From: Lactuca virosa | Lineage: Eukaryota > Streptophyta > Magnoliopsida > Asterales > Asteraceae | NCBI GenBank assembly: GCA_928212115.1 | Contig: CAKMRJ010005745.1 | Coordinates: forward strand, 216,752,501-216,816,500 | Direction of reading: 5' to 3' | DNA: 64,000 bases | Part shown: positions 32,840 to 44,200 of the stretch, piece by piece | Numbering within the stretch: the stretch's first letter is position 1 | Layout: each line of letters begins with the position of its first letter | Translations under genes and position numbers: made by a program | The notes under the pieces: model-generated | Seen by the model: the letters and a program-made list of their open reading frames with translations, nothing else | Database searches by the model: none | What the model was told of the DNA's origin: nothing

Positions 32840-33026
32840 CGGGTGTGGGCAACGCCCCACCGACATGACACCAAGAAAACGGTGTTACCACGGCACAAAC
32901 ACCGCCCCCCTTCACCGTTTTTGTGCGTTACAGGTTTGCTGTTGTTTCCTGTTACCACCACAACCTCTGATAACGCCGTTTCCTTCTTAAATCATATAAA
33001 ACGTCGGTGGGACGTTACCCACACCG
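32840..33026. mobile_element. Small MITE with GC-rich inverted ends
   Basis: The left end CGGGTGTGGGCAACGCCCCA and the reverse complement of the right end, CGGTGTGGGTAACGTCCCAC, match closely for about 28 bases. GAT on both sides (32837-32839, 33027-33029) could be a 3-bp duplication. The interior holds nested short hairpins around CGGTGTTACC. The superfamily is unclear; PIF/Harbinger usually duplicates TWA. Confidence 0.6.
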
Positions 33027-33029
33027 GAT

Positions 33030-34017
33030 AGCCTTATGCGTAAGTGCTCTTCGATCCTTGTCTTATTGACATTGCATTGATATTCCTAAAATGTAAATGG
33101 TTTTAAAGAAGAATGAAAGACGACAACCTCCGTCATTTATGGCTATGTTTCTAATAGTGTAAAAAGACGTTTGCATCTATCTTCTCATAGAAATAGTGCA
33201 CACTAAAATATATTTTCAAGACGACATTGAAATATACGTTTTGAAGTTTTGATCAGCAAAATTATGTCAAGCATGATGTAATCACAAAAATTATGAGAAA
33301 CAAATTCATTTAATTTGTTAGTTTTTTAATTAGACATCATATCTTAAAATTAATTATTTAAATAAAAATATTAATAAATATTAATATTTAAGTACAACTA
33401 TATAGGGTTTTCATAGTATATAAAATATAAAAATATTAGTAAGTTATAATGGATAAGTCATTATTCGCTCGGTTTGTTATATAAATAACAAATCATCTTC
33501 CCCATAGGTGAATCGGAGGTACAGTAATCATAATTCTAAATATAAAATGTTATATAAATATCAAATTTCAAAAATTGGTGTAATTCATATTAAAAAAACT
33601 TAAATTATGTTTTATCTGTTTAAAAAAATCTAACCAACTTAACTTTTTGTCTAGAAAGACCCCACTAACTTACGATTTTATTCAATTCTCATTAGGACTA
33701 ATGAAAGACAACGAATGACATGACTTATGACGTGCAGTTAAATATCGGAAAAATGACTTGTAAAACCAACGAAGTTTCGAAACCGTTCAAAAAAACTCAA
33801 TCATTTTCGTCTATTAAAAAAAACCTAACAAACTCACGTATTTTTTTTTCAATTCTAATTAAAGGCAACCAGATTCATTAGGTATACAATTAGTTGGCAA
33901 ATTACATGACATTATAGTTAATGATATGGAATAATCAGATTAGAATTGCCCTTTATATATCTTGATTTAGGGCTTGGAGAAGAGAAAAACGAACAGTGTC
34001 TATGTTCAATCTTTTGT
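33030..34017. other. AT-rich spacer with a diverged duplication
   Basis: Around 33590-33880, two diverged copies share 'ttcaattct(c/a)att' and 'aaaaaaa(t/c)ctaac' in the same order. No gene is recognised. Confidence 0.4.
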
Positions 34018-34173
34018 ATGGCTACTTCTTCTTCTTCCTCTCAATCGGTGATGTCTAACTCGAGATCTACAAAGAAGATATTTAATGATGCAAAACCTTG
34101 TAGATGTGGACGCCCTTCTTGGATTTGGACATTTAGAATGGAGGATCATCGAAAGAAAATGTTCAAGGCTTGT
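34018..34173 (+). pseudogene. Fragment of a GRF-type zinc-finger protein
   Basis: From the internal ATG: MATSSSSSQSV, then KPCRCGRPSWIWTFRMEDHR and KKMFKAC. The spacing of CxCG, a T/W strand and a final FKAC fits the first half of a plant GRF zinc finger, where an NPGRRF block is usual; MEDHRKKMF stands there. A stop follows at 34172. It is probably a decayed copy of a multigene family. Confidence 0.5.
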
Positions 34174-34276
34174 TAGAATGGAAGCCCCTCTTCATATACG
34201 AGTAAAGCTATATATTAATTGTCTCTACAACTTGTATGACTACATTGACACTTCAAGACAACATATTGTCAAAGAC

Positions 34277-34435
34277 AACATATACCGATAAACGGAGCCG
34301 AATAAACCGTAACCGAATTAACCAAAACCGATTAAACCGAACCTTATTTGGTTTGGTTCTGGTTAGTTTTAATATGCTAAAAAACCGAAAAAACCGAACC
34401 GATTAAACCGAACAAACCGACCAAATAACACCCTA
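34277..34435. mobile_element. Ac-like hAT terminus with AAACCG subterminal repeats
   Basis: About a dozen copies of (A)AACCGA in both orientations lead to the end AACACCCTA at 34435, the reverse complement of a TAGGGTGTT hAT end. The partner end was not found nearby. Confidence 0.5.
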
Positions 34436-34639
34436 CTTTTCCAGCTTTTGTTGCTTTACTATCTCAATTTAACATTTTTTTGTTTACTTTACTTTCAAGC
34501 CTCCATAAAACTTAGTGCTATATCTTACATATGTTTAATCACATTAACATGCCATGAACTTATTTTTGTTTTCTTTTTGAACCAATCCGCTCTCAAAGTA
34601 TCTACAAACCCTTTTCCTAGTAAGTTGTCACAAGTGTAA

Positions 34640-35560
34640 ATTACAATTATCATGAAAACCTATTGTTATACCATGATTTGGCTTATAAAATTCTACAGAG
34701 CACATTCTTTTGGGTATTTGTGAGTGTGATCTAATGGTTTGCCAGCCATGTTGAAAGTGCATTAATTTATCTAGGTATGTTGCATCACATAAGCTCATAA
34801 AATAAGAAGCACCTATAAAGGAAATCAAAAAACTATGATATAAAAGCGCCTTAGAATCCCCAAAGACCAACATTCTTTAATTGTTTGTTCTTGTAAACAC
34901 AGAAAGCAAATAAGGAATCCAGAAGCCCCAAATTTGGGCATCCCAAGAAACATGTATAAAGTTGACATAGACAGACATATTATCAAATAAAATACCATAA
35001 CTCCATGACCCAAACCCAAACCCATATAATTAAGCTCCAAAACAACTGAATGAGTGGTGGAAATATTTGTTGGAATGCTACAAAGTCTTATAGTTCACAA
35101 TCACAAACAAAGTGAACGTGGGATTTCCAATATTGGGCTGCTGAAGCCAAACCATAAAAGAGTAGACCAGCGATATTCATAGATAGAGGGTGGGTTTTGA
35201 AAGGAAATTCAGATCCTTGCGACTTCATTTCTGCAAAAACAGCTAAACAGATGATAATAAACTTAAATGGGGATGGGATGGGAGCATGATTACCCCAAAT
35301 ATTCACAGGTAATACTCCATCCACAGGCGACTGAGACTTTTCAACAAAAAATGGTATGGCGAAAATGAGTGTTCCATGGTAGACTTCTGGGGGTGGTTGT
35401 GGTTCTATCTCCACCACCACAACTGGATTATCAATGGCTGAAGGCATGACTCTTTTCGGGTGGAGACAGAATTGTTGAAATTTTTGAAAACGAAATGACC
35501 TGGTCAATGTTGATGGTTTGATTCTTCCTTTCGAAATTTTTTATATGGGTCAATCTGCTT
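34640..35560 (-). pseudogene. Copy A of the small membrane-protein family, decayed
   Basis: Matches copy B in coding and 3' flanking sequence (41300-41780 and 42340-42760). From the ATG at 35447 it reads MPSAIDNPVVVVEIEPQPPP EVYHGTLIFAI (spaced at residue 20), then loses the frame at a deletion of about 30 bases, re-enters at FKFIIICLAVFAEMKSQGSE and ends at 35088 after FYGLASAAQ. A second deletion of about 560 bases, compared with copy B, removed the C-terminal about 40 codons. It is probably non-functional. Confidence 0.7.
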
Positions 35561-36060
35561 CTGTGTTGGTTTCCTGGAACTTTCGCTTACGCTAAACACA
35601 CACGATATGAATAAAAAAGTATTTTAGCATTTTTAAACATAAAGAAAAACAAAAAAACTAACTATTTGCTCCAAGTCTCCATCCTTTCATTTTAAAAAGG
35701 ATTGAGACACGTGTTGTATCTTATTATTATACTATAAAAGGTCGACTAAAGGTTTACGAATTTAGTCTTGGCTAATTATCTTTTTACGAACATGATGTGT
35801 GCGGTTTCCAAAACTTGAATGAACGGTCATTTTTGCTAACACAGTTAGTTTTGGTCGGTTAGTATGAAGGTAATTTGGTCTTTTCAGGTTGCAGAAATTG
35901 AGTTTGTGATTATAAATAACCATAAGGACCATTTATGTAATTTTGTCTACGTTTTATGTTTAGAAGTTTGTAGCTTTTCTACCACTTTACTTTTTAAAAT
36001 ATCATTTTGACTTCTTTATTTTGAACTTTATAAAATATTATTTTCACATTTTTATTTCTA
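35561..36060. other. Spacer, no gene recognised
   Basis: Low-copy-looking AT-rich DNA between copy A and the foldback array. Confidence 0.4.
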
Positions 36061-36089
36061 AACTTTCGTATTTACCCACTGTAGTTTAT

Positions 36090-36978
36090 ATAATTTGATT
36101 TTCGTTCGTTAACCTAAAAAAACTATTTTTACGTGCTTATTTTTATATAAATGTCGGTATAAATTCAAAATGATCAAAGTTTCAACGTGAATTTAGAACT
36201 TCCGTTTCGTTAATTTCTTTTTTAAAAATTACTTGTTTTGTATGCACGTATCGATATAAATTCGGGTTTGTCTATGTTTCGACGTATTTTTTTTATGTTT
36301 TTGTGCTAAGTTTTATATATGTTTCCTACGTATGAGTCGGGTCATATATAATAACTTTCGTTCGTCAACTTAAAAAAAAACATATTATATTCAAGTTTGT
36401 CTATGTTTCGTCGTAATCTTTTTTTACTTTTTTGTGTTTAATTTTATATATGTTTCCTATGAGCCGCGTCACATATAATATTTTAGTTCGTTAACTTTTA
36501 AAAAAAAACTAATTTGTTTACTTAATTTTAAGTCGAAACGTTTACTACTTTGAATTAATACCGACATGTACATAAAAATAAGAAAATAAATTTTTTTATT
36601 TAACGAACAAAAGTTATTATATGTGACTCGACTATTACGTAGGAAATATATATAACATTGAGCACAAAAACATCAAAAAAAAAATAATTATGTTGAAACA
36701 TAGACAAACTCGAATATAATACGCTTTTTTAAGTTAACAAACAAAAGTTATTATATATGACACGACTCATACGTAGGAAAAGTAATAAAATTAAACACGG
36801 AAACGTAAAAGAAATTATGTTGAAACGTAGACAAACTCGAATTTAAACTGACACAAGCATAAAAAAACAAGTAATTTATACATACACATACATAAAAATA
36901 AACACGTAAAAAAATACGTCGAAACATAGACAAACTTAAATATAATACGTTTTTTTTAAGTTGACAAATCAAATTTAG

Positions 36979-37042
<64 letters not shown>

Positions 37043-37110
37043 CCCGACTCATACGTAAGAAATATATATAAAATTAAGCACGAAAAAAATACGTTGAACT
37101 TGCATATTAT
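36090..37110. repeat. Foldback array of about 115-130-base units
   Basis: Landmarks 'ctttcgttcgt(c/t)aact' and 'gtttgtctatgtttcg' occur forward near 36100, 36270, 36355, 36395 and 36485. They occur reversed ('gaacaaaagttattatat', 'gaaac(a/g)tagacaaac') near 36600, 36690, 36740, 36818, 36920 and 36960. The centre of symmetry is near 36540. A transcript could form an imperfect hairpin of about 1 kb. In the rightmost reversed unit, 'ttatatatga' has expanded into a 61-base (AT)n tract (36981-37041). No transposase is present. Confidence 0.75.
36981..37041. repeat. (AT)n microsatellite inside the foldback array
   Basis: Pure AT dinucleotides between 'aaatttagtt' and 'aacccgactcatacgt', which are adjacent in sister units except for a few TA steps. 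Confidence 0.95.
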
Positions 37111-37463
37111 TGTGCCTGAACTAATATTGTTCTTGTGATTCGGATTTATGGGTTGTTTGATGCATTAGGGCTTTTCATTTTAATGCATCGTTACCCTCTT
37201 TGTTACTACAACCTATTTTTGGTTGCTACAGTTAATAGTCCCTACACGAAGACAAAGTTTCCCATGTTGGAATCTGAATTTTCCTTCTCGATTTTGAATC
37301 CTCTAGCCTTCTTGATGGTTCCAGTTTGACCATTGTTTTTCTAATCTCCATAATGAACTAAAATGGTTGAATTCCCCCCATTTGAACTACTTATTGTACG
37401 CCTTTTCTTGGAGCACTAGCTGTATATGAGGACCTATTACTTTGGCCTTCATGTTTCCTGAGT

Positions 37464-37805
37464 CTACCTTAGTTGCAAGAACAAAATGATCACCCAATCC
37501 AAAATCACTGTGAAGGACGAATTACCATTAACATTCACCATAGAATTCCCAACCCGTGAATCAGTCAAATCACCATTATTTCTACCATCTATGTTACCAC
37601 CTGGATTTTTAACAAGTTCGCTAGGCATCCTCCGCCATTTTCTCAATCCATGCTTATTTACAGATGGGGAAGACGATCCATTAGACGAATCATTAACATC
37701 TTTAACGTGACACACACCATTACATTTTAACGTAAGTTCAATTTCACCGACATTTTCCGATACTTCAGGGGATATCGACTCATTATCACACATTGGTTTT
37801 TGCAC
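37464..37805 (-). pseudogene. Fragment resembling a WPP-domain-interacting protein exon
   Basis: 113 codons. HGLRKWRRMPSELVKNPGG recalls the 'G(L)(K/R)KWRRI' stretch of plant nuclear-envelope WIP proteins, and the upstream part is Ser/Glu/Val-rich. There is no coiled coil or transmembrane tail; 37806-38087 continues without homology I can see. It is probably a captured or relict exon. Recognition is from memory. Confidence 0.35.
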
Positions 37806-38090
37806 AGAAAACTTACTTAATTTTAACGTTTGTATATAAATGGCAGATACAACAAAAACGATCCAAAGGTAACACTAGAGATCAAGATCGATAGTAAACA
37901 ACCATTCCGGCTATAGCAAAACATCTAAGCGAAACTAAATACAAATTTCCAATTAGTTATTAATTGAATTCAAATAAATGTCAATTGCTTAAGCTTTCAC
38001 TTCCAAAAAGACGTCGACTCAATTTTTTTGAGAAATTAAATAGTGAAGATAAACTGTGAATTAAAATGTGGAAGACTTCAACATACCTTA

Positions 38091-38424
38091 GGTATGTTGA
38101 TTTTTTCGAAGGGAAAATGTTTTAAGTTTGCAGACCACCTCTGCAACCCTCTGTAGCAGAAGAGGTGGAACAAACGGCTGCAACATTTAATAAAAAGTAT
38201 GTTTGTTTTTAACGTCTGCAGACTATTGCAGTAAGTTAAAGTAAGGCGTGAAGAGGTTTGAAGCATTTGGTTTAGTGTTGCGCCACGTAGTACACGCGCA
38301 GCAGTTTTTAAGTTATAAGTCTTTTGAAAAACAAACAGTTGTGAATGGCCAAGTGCTGCGCGTGTGCTGCGTGGCGCAGCAATAAGTTGTCTGACGTGGT
38401 TTTTTAGAAAAAACAAACAGCACC
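38091..38424. mobile_element. PIF/Harbinger-like MITE, copy 1
   Basis: The left end GGTATGTTGATTTTTTCGAA and the reverse complement of the right end, GGTGCTGTTTGTTTTTTCTA, form terminal inverted repeats. TTA on both sides (38088-38090, 38425-38427) is the typical 3-bp duplication. The interior shares 'ccacctctgcaaccctctg' and a GCTGCGC-rich block with the copy at 53759. Confidence 0.65.
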
Positions 38425-38427
38425 TTA

Positions 38428-40069
38428 GTTTCCATAATGAAGGAAGAAAACTTGAAATTAGGGAAAGTAATGCTCATTGAGCAAATTGGAAGAGCTAAAA
38501 CCCTAGAAAAAAAATACAAAATATAACTGACTTTGTTAATGAAATAACAATGAATAGTTAAAGTTGAGTTTATTTTTGAAAAAAAAAATAGTTTTAGTTC
38601 TAAACCGAAAAAAAAATACAAAATATATGATCTTTTATTAAAAAAAATCAATTTATATGTTCATGACCTGTTGAGATCTGAAATAACAAGTAACCCTTAA
38701 ATTTGTGTCTTTTTCGAAGAAAAAAAAGTTTTAGGTATAAAAAAATAATCAAAATATAGGGTCTTTTATGGAAATAGTTTTATTCATATTTTTAAAAAGA
38801 AAAAATAACTTATAACTAGTTTAAATTATAAATTATAAATTTTAGTGTGTAATGTTTTGTATATATACAAATATATCTTTAATACCATGTCATTTTTATC
38901 TAAATAATGATATAAATTTGTCTCAATCTGACATATATCAAAAAAATTGTATATTTTCGGTCTTAAAGTTCTTGTTTTTTTATATATTTATAAAGTACTG
39001 TTATATAGTATGTTTGCCCACATCATATTGTTAAAATATTAAGCTTCACAGACGTTCAAACCTACAAAATTACCCATTAAGCTCTACGAACGTTTGAACC
39101 CACAAAATTAGTGAAGTTTGATAGTCATTGGAGATCTAGAATACAAAGTACATGGCTTAAATGAGAAAAATACTCATTTTTTGGGTGACCTACACTTTGG
39201 TACGGGGAGAGCCAATCTGTAATAGAAACAACACAAACCGTGCAATGATCTGTGAAAGAAAAACTAAAATTCTCATGTCCTAGCATCCAACCTCCGATTT
39301 CCCACAAATTTTAAATATAAACTAATAGGATAGATATAAGCTTTTAGATGATGTCAATTGTCTCAAGAACCCTCTAGGGGTATTTTAGTCATTTAATAGT
39401 AAATTGTTGTTAATGATAATAGGTGGTGCTTAAGACATTTACGAGCTTAAAGGGAAGAAGAATAGCTTAAGTTCTATTAAGGTAAATAATACAGAATACA
39501 TGACTCGTCAAAAATGAATTATGATGATTTCAAAATTTGAAATATTTAAAACCTTTCGAGTTATTTGATATATGTTTCATTATGTGTGCTTTGCATGAAA
39601 ATGGTTTTATAATGAGTTGAATGATTTTAAGAGTTTTTATCTTGAATCCATATACATTCATGTAGGAGTGGGAAAATATTGGTTTGTCCCGCCAAGCCCA
39701 TGGCAAACAAGACTAATTTTGATTCAACCTTCAAAGTATCTGATTCACAAGATCATTATCGAACATGCATCCTATTTGAAGATGGTCGTTGGCAAATGGC
39801 AATGTACTTCCAAGAAATGGTCAAAATGGTCAAAACGGTAACGTATTTTCAGAAATGGTCAAAATCCTAATATATGATAAGAGAAAAGATTGTAACAAAA
39901 ATAATTAATCCGATACAAGATAAACCGTATACAAATAGAATAAAGTATTATATGTTTAACTTATGTAAATGAAAAATTGGATAGTTAGGTTAGGTTCAAA
40001 CACACAAACTTAACATATCCGAAATCAAACATCAGATCCAATTCAACTACTTCAACTTATTAGCCTAGC
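38428..40069. other. AT-rich spacer, no gene recognised
   Basis: A 44-base near-duplicate ('cgttcaaacctacaaaatta' and a variant) at 39050-39115 is the only structure seen. Confidence 0.45.
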
Positions 40070-40378
40070 CAGGAGAATCATGTATTTGATGAGAGTATAG
40101 AAGGTCAAAATAGTCAATCAGTTAGAAGTCAAAGTCAAATATAGATTCTAGAAGCTTAGCTTGGGTATAAATAAAGGGGTCTGATGTAATATAAGAGGCA
40201 TTCTATCATTTTGTAATTGAACCCCAGATAGGGACAATGTGAAATCAGAAACAGAAACATTCATTCTTCATCAGTATTTATGGATAGATGCAATATTTTT
40301 CAATAATGTTAAGGATTTTCATGAACTTAACAATGAAAACTAGGAGAAGGGTAAAATCAGTAGTTTTCATTTCTAACA
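40070..40378 (+). mobile_element. Possible 3' part of a copia-type LTR
   Basis: 'gggtataaataaagggg' (TATA-like, about 40166), a short leader and the end TTTCTAACA at 40378 resemble the last about 300 bases of a copia LTR. No primer site follows and no TG start was identified, so it may be a truncated solo LTR. 40380-40515 is a palindrome-like 'ggaatgag...ctcattcc' segment, perhaps a MITE. Confidence 0.3.
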
Positions 40379-41146
40379 CGTTTTTTGAAGGAATGAGATT
40401 CGTTGAATAACTCCTCATTCCTTTCCATGTGATCAACTAAACAGCCTTTTATCATAGGAAAGGAATAATGCATTCCATTCCTTCCCTCATTCAAGCATAC
40501 CAAACAGTACCTAAATCAATCCAAAAAAAAAAGGTTATATTCAATTCAATTTCAACCAATACCATGATTCAGCTATTTGAACTTGCAACTATTTGATTTT
40601 ACAAGCAAGGAAATCACCATGAAGAGCACCTCAAACGATTGATTGACACTCTTCTGATTAACATTTTCACAAAGCACCTGCAATTTGCAAAACAAGGATT
40701 CAAAAGAGCCCAACAGCTGCAAAATACATTAATTTTGCGAGCTCAAAATCAACATGTTACATGTTTTTATTGTAATAGTGAAACGGATTTATTGTAACAT
40801 TATCAAAGGCAGAATGTAGCTACTTGTGGTAATAAAACTGAGATGTAATACTATCGAAGCAACAAATGAAAACTATATATGTATTTACAATAAAACAACA
40901 TACTGATTAAATAGACAAGTGAAGTTATTACAAGATGGAGTAAAATAAAAGATGTTCATGGTTATCATAGGAGTATTCTCACCAGAATTTGGAGGTTCCG
41001 TCACTTATCAGCTTCAGAAGCCAAGGCATATTCATAAGAAAGCAGATGATAGCAATTTTAATGATCTTGGGTTGTGTTTAGAATGGAAAGTTCATATATA
41101 TCTCAGTAGAATGACATAACAGGCTCTTCAGAAGAAGATGCAGAAA

Positions 41147-41222
41147 TCATGAGGCAATGACCTTAGATGATGTGGTGGTGTCAATTTTCATATCCATGTT
41201 GCTGCTCAGTGCTTTTAAACTA
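41147..41222 (-). other. Conserved exon-like block 3' of copy B
   Basis: After TTGTAG, the minus strand reads LKALSSNMDMKIDTTTSSKV and ends with TGA. The matching block 3' of copy C (about 44205-44275) reads LEALDSIDMEIDPTTSTN. Conservation of the reading frame and the AG acceptor suggests a real 3' exon, but it needs a phase-2 donor that the intact upstream ORF does not clearly supply. Confidence 0.4.
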
Positions 41223-42226
41223 CAACAGACGAAAAGAAAAGATAAGTTATATATGAAATATAAAACAAAAAATATACTGCATGATTTAGCACAACTATCT
41301 AAATTGTTTTCTATACCATGATTTAGCTTATAAAATTGTACAATACACATTCATTTGGGTATTTTTGTGAGTGTAATCTAATGGTTTGTCAGCCATGTCT
41401 GAAACTGCATTTTCTCTCACTATGCTGCATCACATAAACTAATAAAACAGCAAGCACTTATATATGAGTAAAGGCAATCTTAAAATTATGATATAAAAAG
41501 CGCCTTAGAATCCCCAAGACCAACATTAAATCTTTAATTCTTTGTCCCCATATACATAGGAATCAAACAACGCACACAGAAGCCCTAAAGTTGGGCATCC
41601 CATGAAACATGTATAAAGTTGACATAGATAGGCATATTATCAAAGACACTACCATAACTCCATTAACAAAGCCCATATAAGCTCTAAAACAACTAAATCG
41701 ATGGTGGAAATTGGAAAATAGCATGTTAGCATGCTACCAAGGTCTTATAGTTAGTTCACCACCACAAACACAAACATATTTTAACGAACGGAAGATGTTA
41801 CTAACTCCACCACTCAAAGAATTTTAATGCCGATAATCCATAAGTCAATCTTTAAGGCTATGTCCAAAATACGTAAACTCATATACTTAATGTATAACAT
41901 TGAAGCCTTAAATTATATCATATTTGTCTAAATATCTTCAAAACAAGTAAAATAATAGTGGAAGGTAGTTGTTGGCTCATGGCCACATACATAACCCACA
42001 AGCCAGGTCATGAGGCAATGTCCAAAATCATATAATGTCTTACCTGAAAGAGTAGATTGGTCTAAATAACCTTTAAACAACTAGCACTATGTGCTTATTA
42101 AGGAGCTAATGCTTCATATCAAAACCTACATCATATTGGGATGGAATGTTACATGAGTAACAGCACGCTACCTAAATCTATCTTTATATTTATATTGAAC
42201 AACAAACAAGAGAAATCAAAAATATA

Positions 42227-42703
42227 TCAAATATAGAACAGAGATGCTACAGATGCTACCAAAATGCACAGAGAACCAATCCTTCCCGAATGAGCAGTAA
42301 TGGCATAAACAGAAGCAGGACCAAGACGTGTGCAGGTAGAAATGAAATGTTGGGCTGCTGAAGCCAAACCATAAAAGAGTAGACTGGTAACAGCGACATT
42401 CATGGATCGAGGGTGGGTTTTGAAAGGAAATTCGGACCCCTGAGACTTAATTTCAGTGAAAGCAGCTAAACCGATGATAATAAACTTAAGTGGGGGTGGA
42501 AGTATAATTTCCCCAAATAATCGCGGGTAATAGTACATCCAGAGGCGACCGAAACGTTCCAGTAGACTAACGATGTAGAGGATGCATTTCAGAACAAATG
42601 CTATGGCGAAAATGAATGTTCCATGGTGGACTTCTGCTGGTGGCTCGATCTTCACGACAATTACTTTTTCCTTGTCGACTGGATTATCAATGGCGGAAGG
42701 CAT
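42227..42703 (-). CDS. Copy B: small multi-pass membrane protein, unrecognised family
   Basis: 158 codons, the only intact member of three copies in this window. It starts MPSAIDNPVDKEKVIVVKIE. Hydrophobic stretches lie at about residues 30-50 (FIFAIAFVLKCILYIVSLL), 73-88 (LKFIIIGLAAF), 104-118 (VAVTSLLFYGLASAA) and 140-158 (SLCILVASVASLFYI). EIKSQGSEFPFKTHP between segments 2 and 3 is the best conserved loop in all copies. The start is chosen because MPSA(I/T)(D/N)NP is shared by all copies. Copy C would share the same C-terminus if its frameshifts are read through, which supports selection in the past. I do not recognise the family; no enzyme motif is visible. Confidence 0.7.
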   Translation of the reverse strand: MPSAIDNPVDKEKVIVVKIEPPAEVHHGTFIFAIAFVLKCILYIVSLLERFGRLWMYYYPRLFGEIILPPPLKFIIIGLAAFTEIKSQGSEFPFKTHPRSMNVAVTSLLFYGLASAAQHFISTCTRLGPASVYAITAHSGRIGSLCILVASVASLFYI

Positions 42704-42760
42704 GACTCTGTTGGGGGTGGAGGCTGAAATTTGTTGAAATAGAACTGCTATATATGGTCA

Positions 42761-43466
42761 TCCTTCATACCTATTTTTCTTTTATAGGTCAATCTGATTT
42801 TGTCGTACCTCGAAAAGGACGTTTTCTTAGAAATTCTTACGACTCAATCGAAAGCGAGTGTGACTTATTCCACTTAAAAAATTCGTATGTTTGGACGTTT
42901 TTATCTTTAACTTTAATGATCCTCTAGAGAGAGAGAAAAAAAATTTGTTTGCTTATTTTTCTATTAAAATAATACATTATACATACAATTAAATCACAAG
43001 GGCTTACAATCTCAGTTTGGAGCCGTGTCTTATCGTCATCGGCTTGCCTCCTTCTTCACTCTTTCTTCAACAATTGATGATTTCTTCAATTGATGCTTTC
43101 TTCATCAATGGATGCTTTCCACTAATCTTCCACCGCCTCAAATCTTTTCCACTAATATTCCCCTCTTTTCTCTGACTTGAATTCCATCCTCATTTTTTCA
43201 TTATTGGTTCAAACCTTTAGGATAAAATTCAATCCCCACATTCATCGCTAAACCAAATCCACTAGACATTCACCGTTTTCTCTTCCAGCCAAGGGACCAC
43301 TTATGAAGTTTTAAAACTTTTAATATTTAGTCCTTTCGACTCACTCCGTTACCATTTAGCCGTTAAGTAAAAGGCATTTTCGTCATTTCACAGCCAACGG
43401 ACCATTTATGAGGTTTTGGTTTTCTATTACTTTTTAAAAAAAAAAAATTAATGTGCAGGGGTACCA

Positions 43467-43525
<59 letters not shown>

Positions 43526-43537
43526 TATATATATATA
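42761..43537. other. Spacer ending in (TC)n(TA)n
   Basis: No gene. (TC)n at 43467-43492 runs into (TA)n at 43493-43537, directly before the MITE at 43538. Confidence 0.6.
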
Positions 43538-43905
43538 GGGTGGGGTTCAATAGAAAATCATAATTAACCAAGGAACCAATCTTTTTTTTAACTTTTAAAA
43601 CTTATTTTTTATTTAAAAAAAAACTAAAAATACAGAAATTCATAACTTTTTATCTTTTTTCCAATGATATAAAATTCGATTTTTTTTACGTCAAATTCAC
43701 AATGTGAATCTTTGAAAATTCACAACGTGAATCCGGATTCACATGGTGAATCCAAAAAATATTTTTCACATTCACTATGTTAATATATGAATTTTTAGAT
43801 TATTTTAGATTTTTTTTCGATAAAGAATAAGCTCTAGAAATTGAAAAAAAGATTTGGTTCCTTGAGGAACCAATAATTATGGTTCTCTATTGAACTTTCC
43901 CCACC
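43538..43905. mobile_element. MITE embedded in a (TA)n microsatellite, family 1
   Basis: The left end GGGTGGGGTTCAATAGAAAA and the reverse complement of the right end, GGTGGGGAAAGTTCAATAGA, begin inverted repeats of about 45 bases, both continuing to CATAATTA and GGAACC. (TA)n abuts both ends. The centre (43688-43790) carries three or four small palindromes of the type ATTCACNNNGTGAAT. It resembles Micron-type MITEs of rice in its target preference. Confidence 0.65.
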
Positions 43906-44200
43906 TATATATATATATATATATTATATATATATATATTATATATAATATCTATATATATCTATATATATAATTATTGTTGTGGTTTTCATTTGTGGTC
44001 AGCAAGTGAATGGAAAATCAGGTTGCTTTGCATAATCCAAATGTTTAGAGCCCCAAATTTTCACATAATCCAAACGCACACTCAACATTGCAAACCATCA
44101 GTAGATCATCAAAGACTGCAGAGAAAGTTCAATTGACCCAATATTCATATGCATCTCAGTAGATTGTCATCACAGACTTTGTAGAAGAATGGGCAAAAAC
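43906..44200. other. (TA)n-rich tract and spacer
   Basis: Interrupted TA and 'tatctatata' repeats to about 43972, then unique DNA leading to the 3' flank of copy C. No gene. Confidence 0.5.

Noticed and set aside
34628..35040. Frames on - in the 3' flank of copy A
   Set aside because: The homologous flank of copy B does not keep these frames open.
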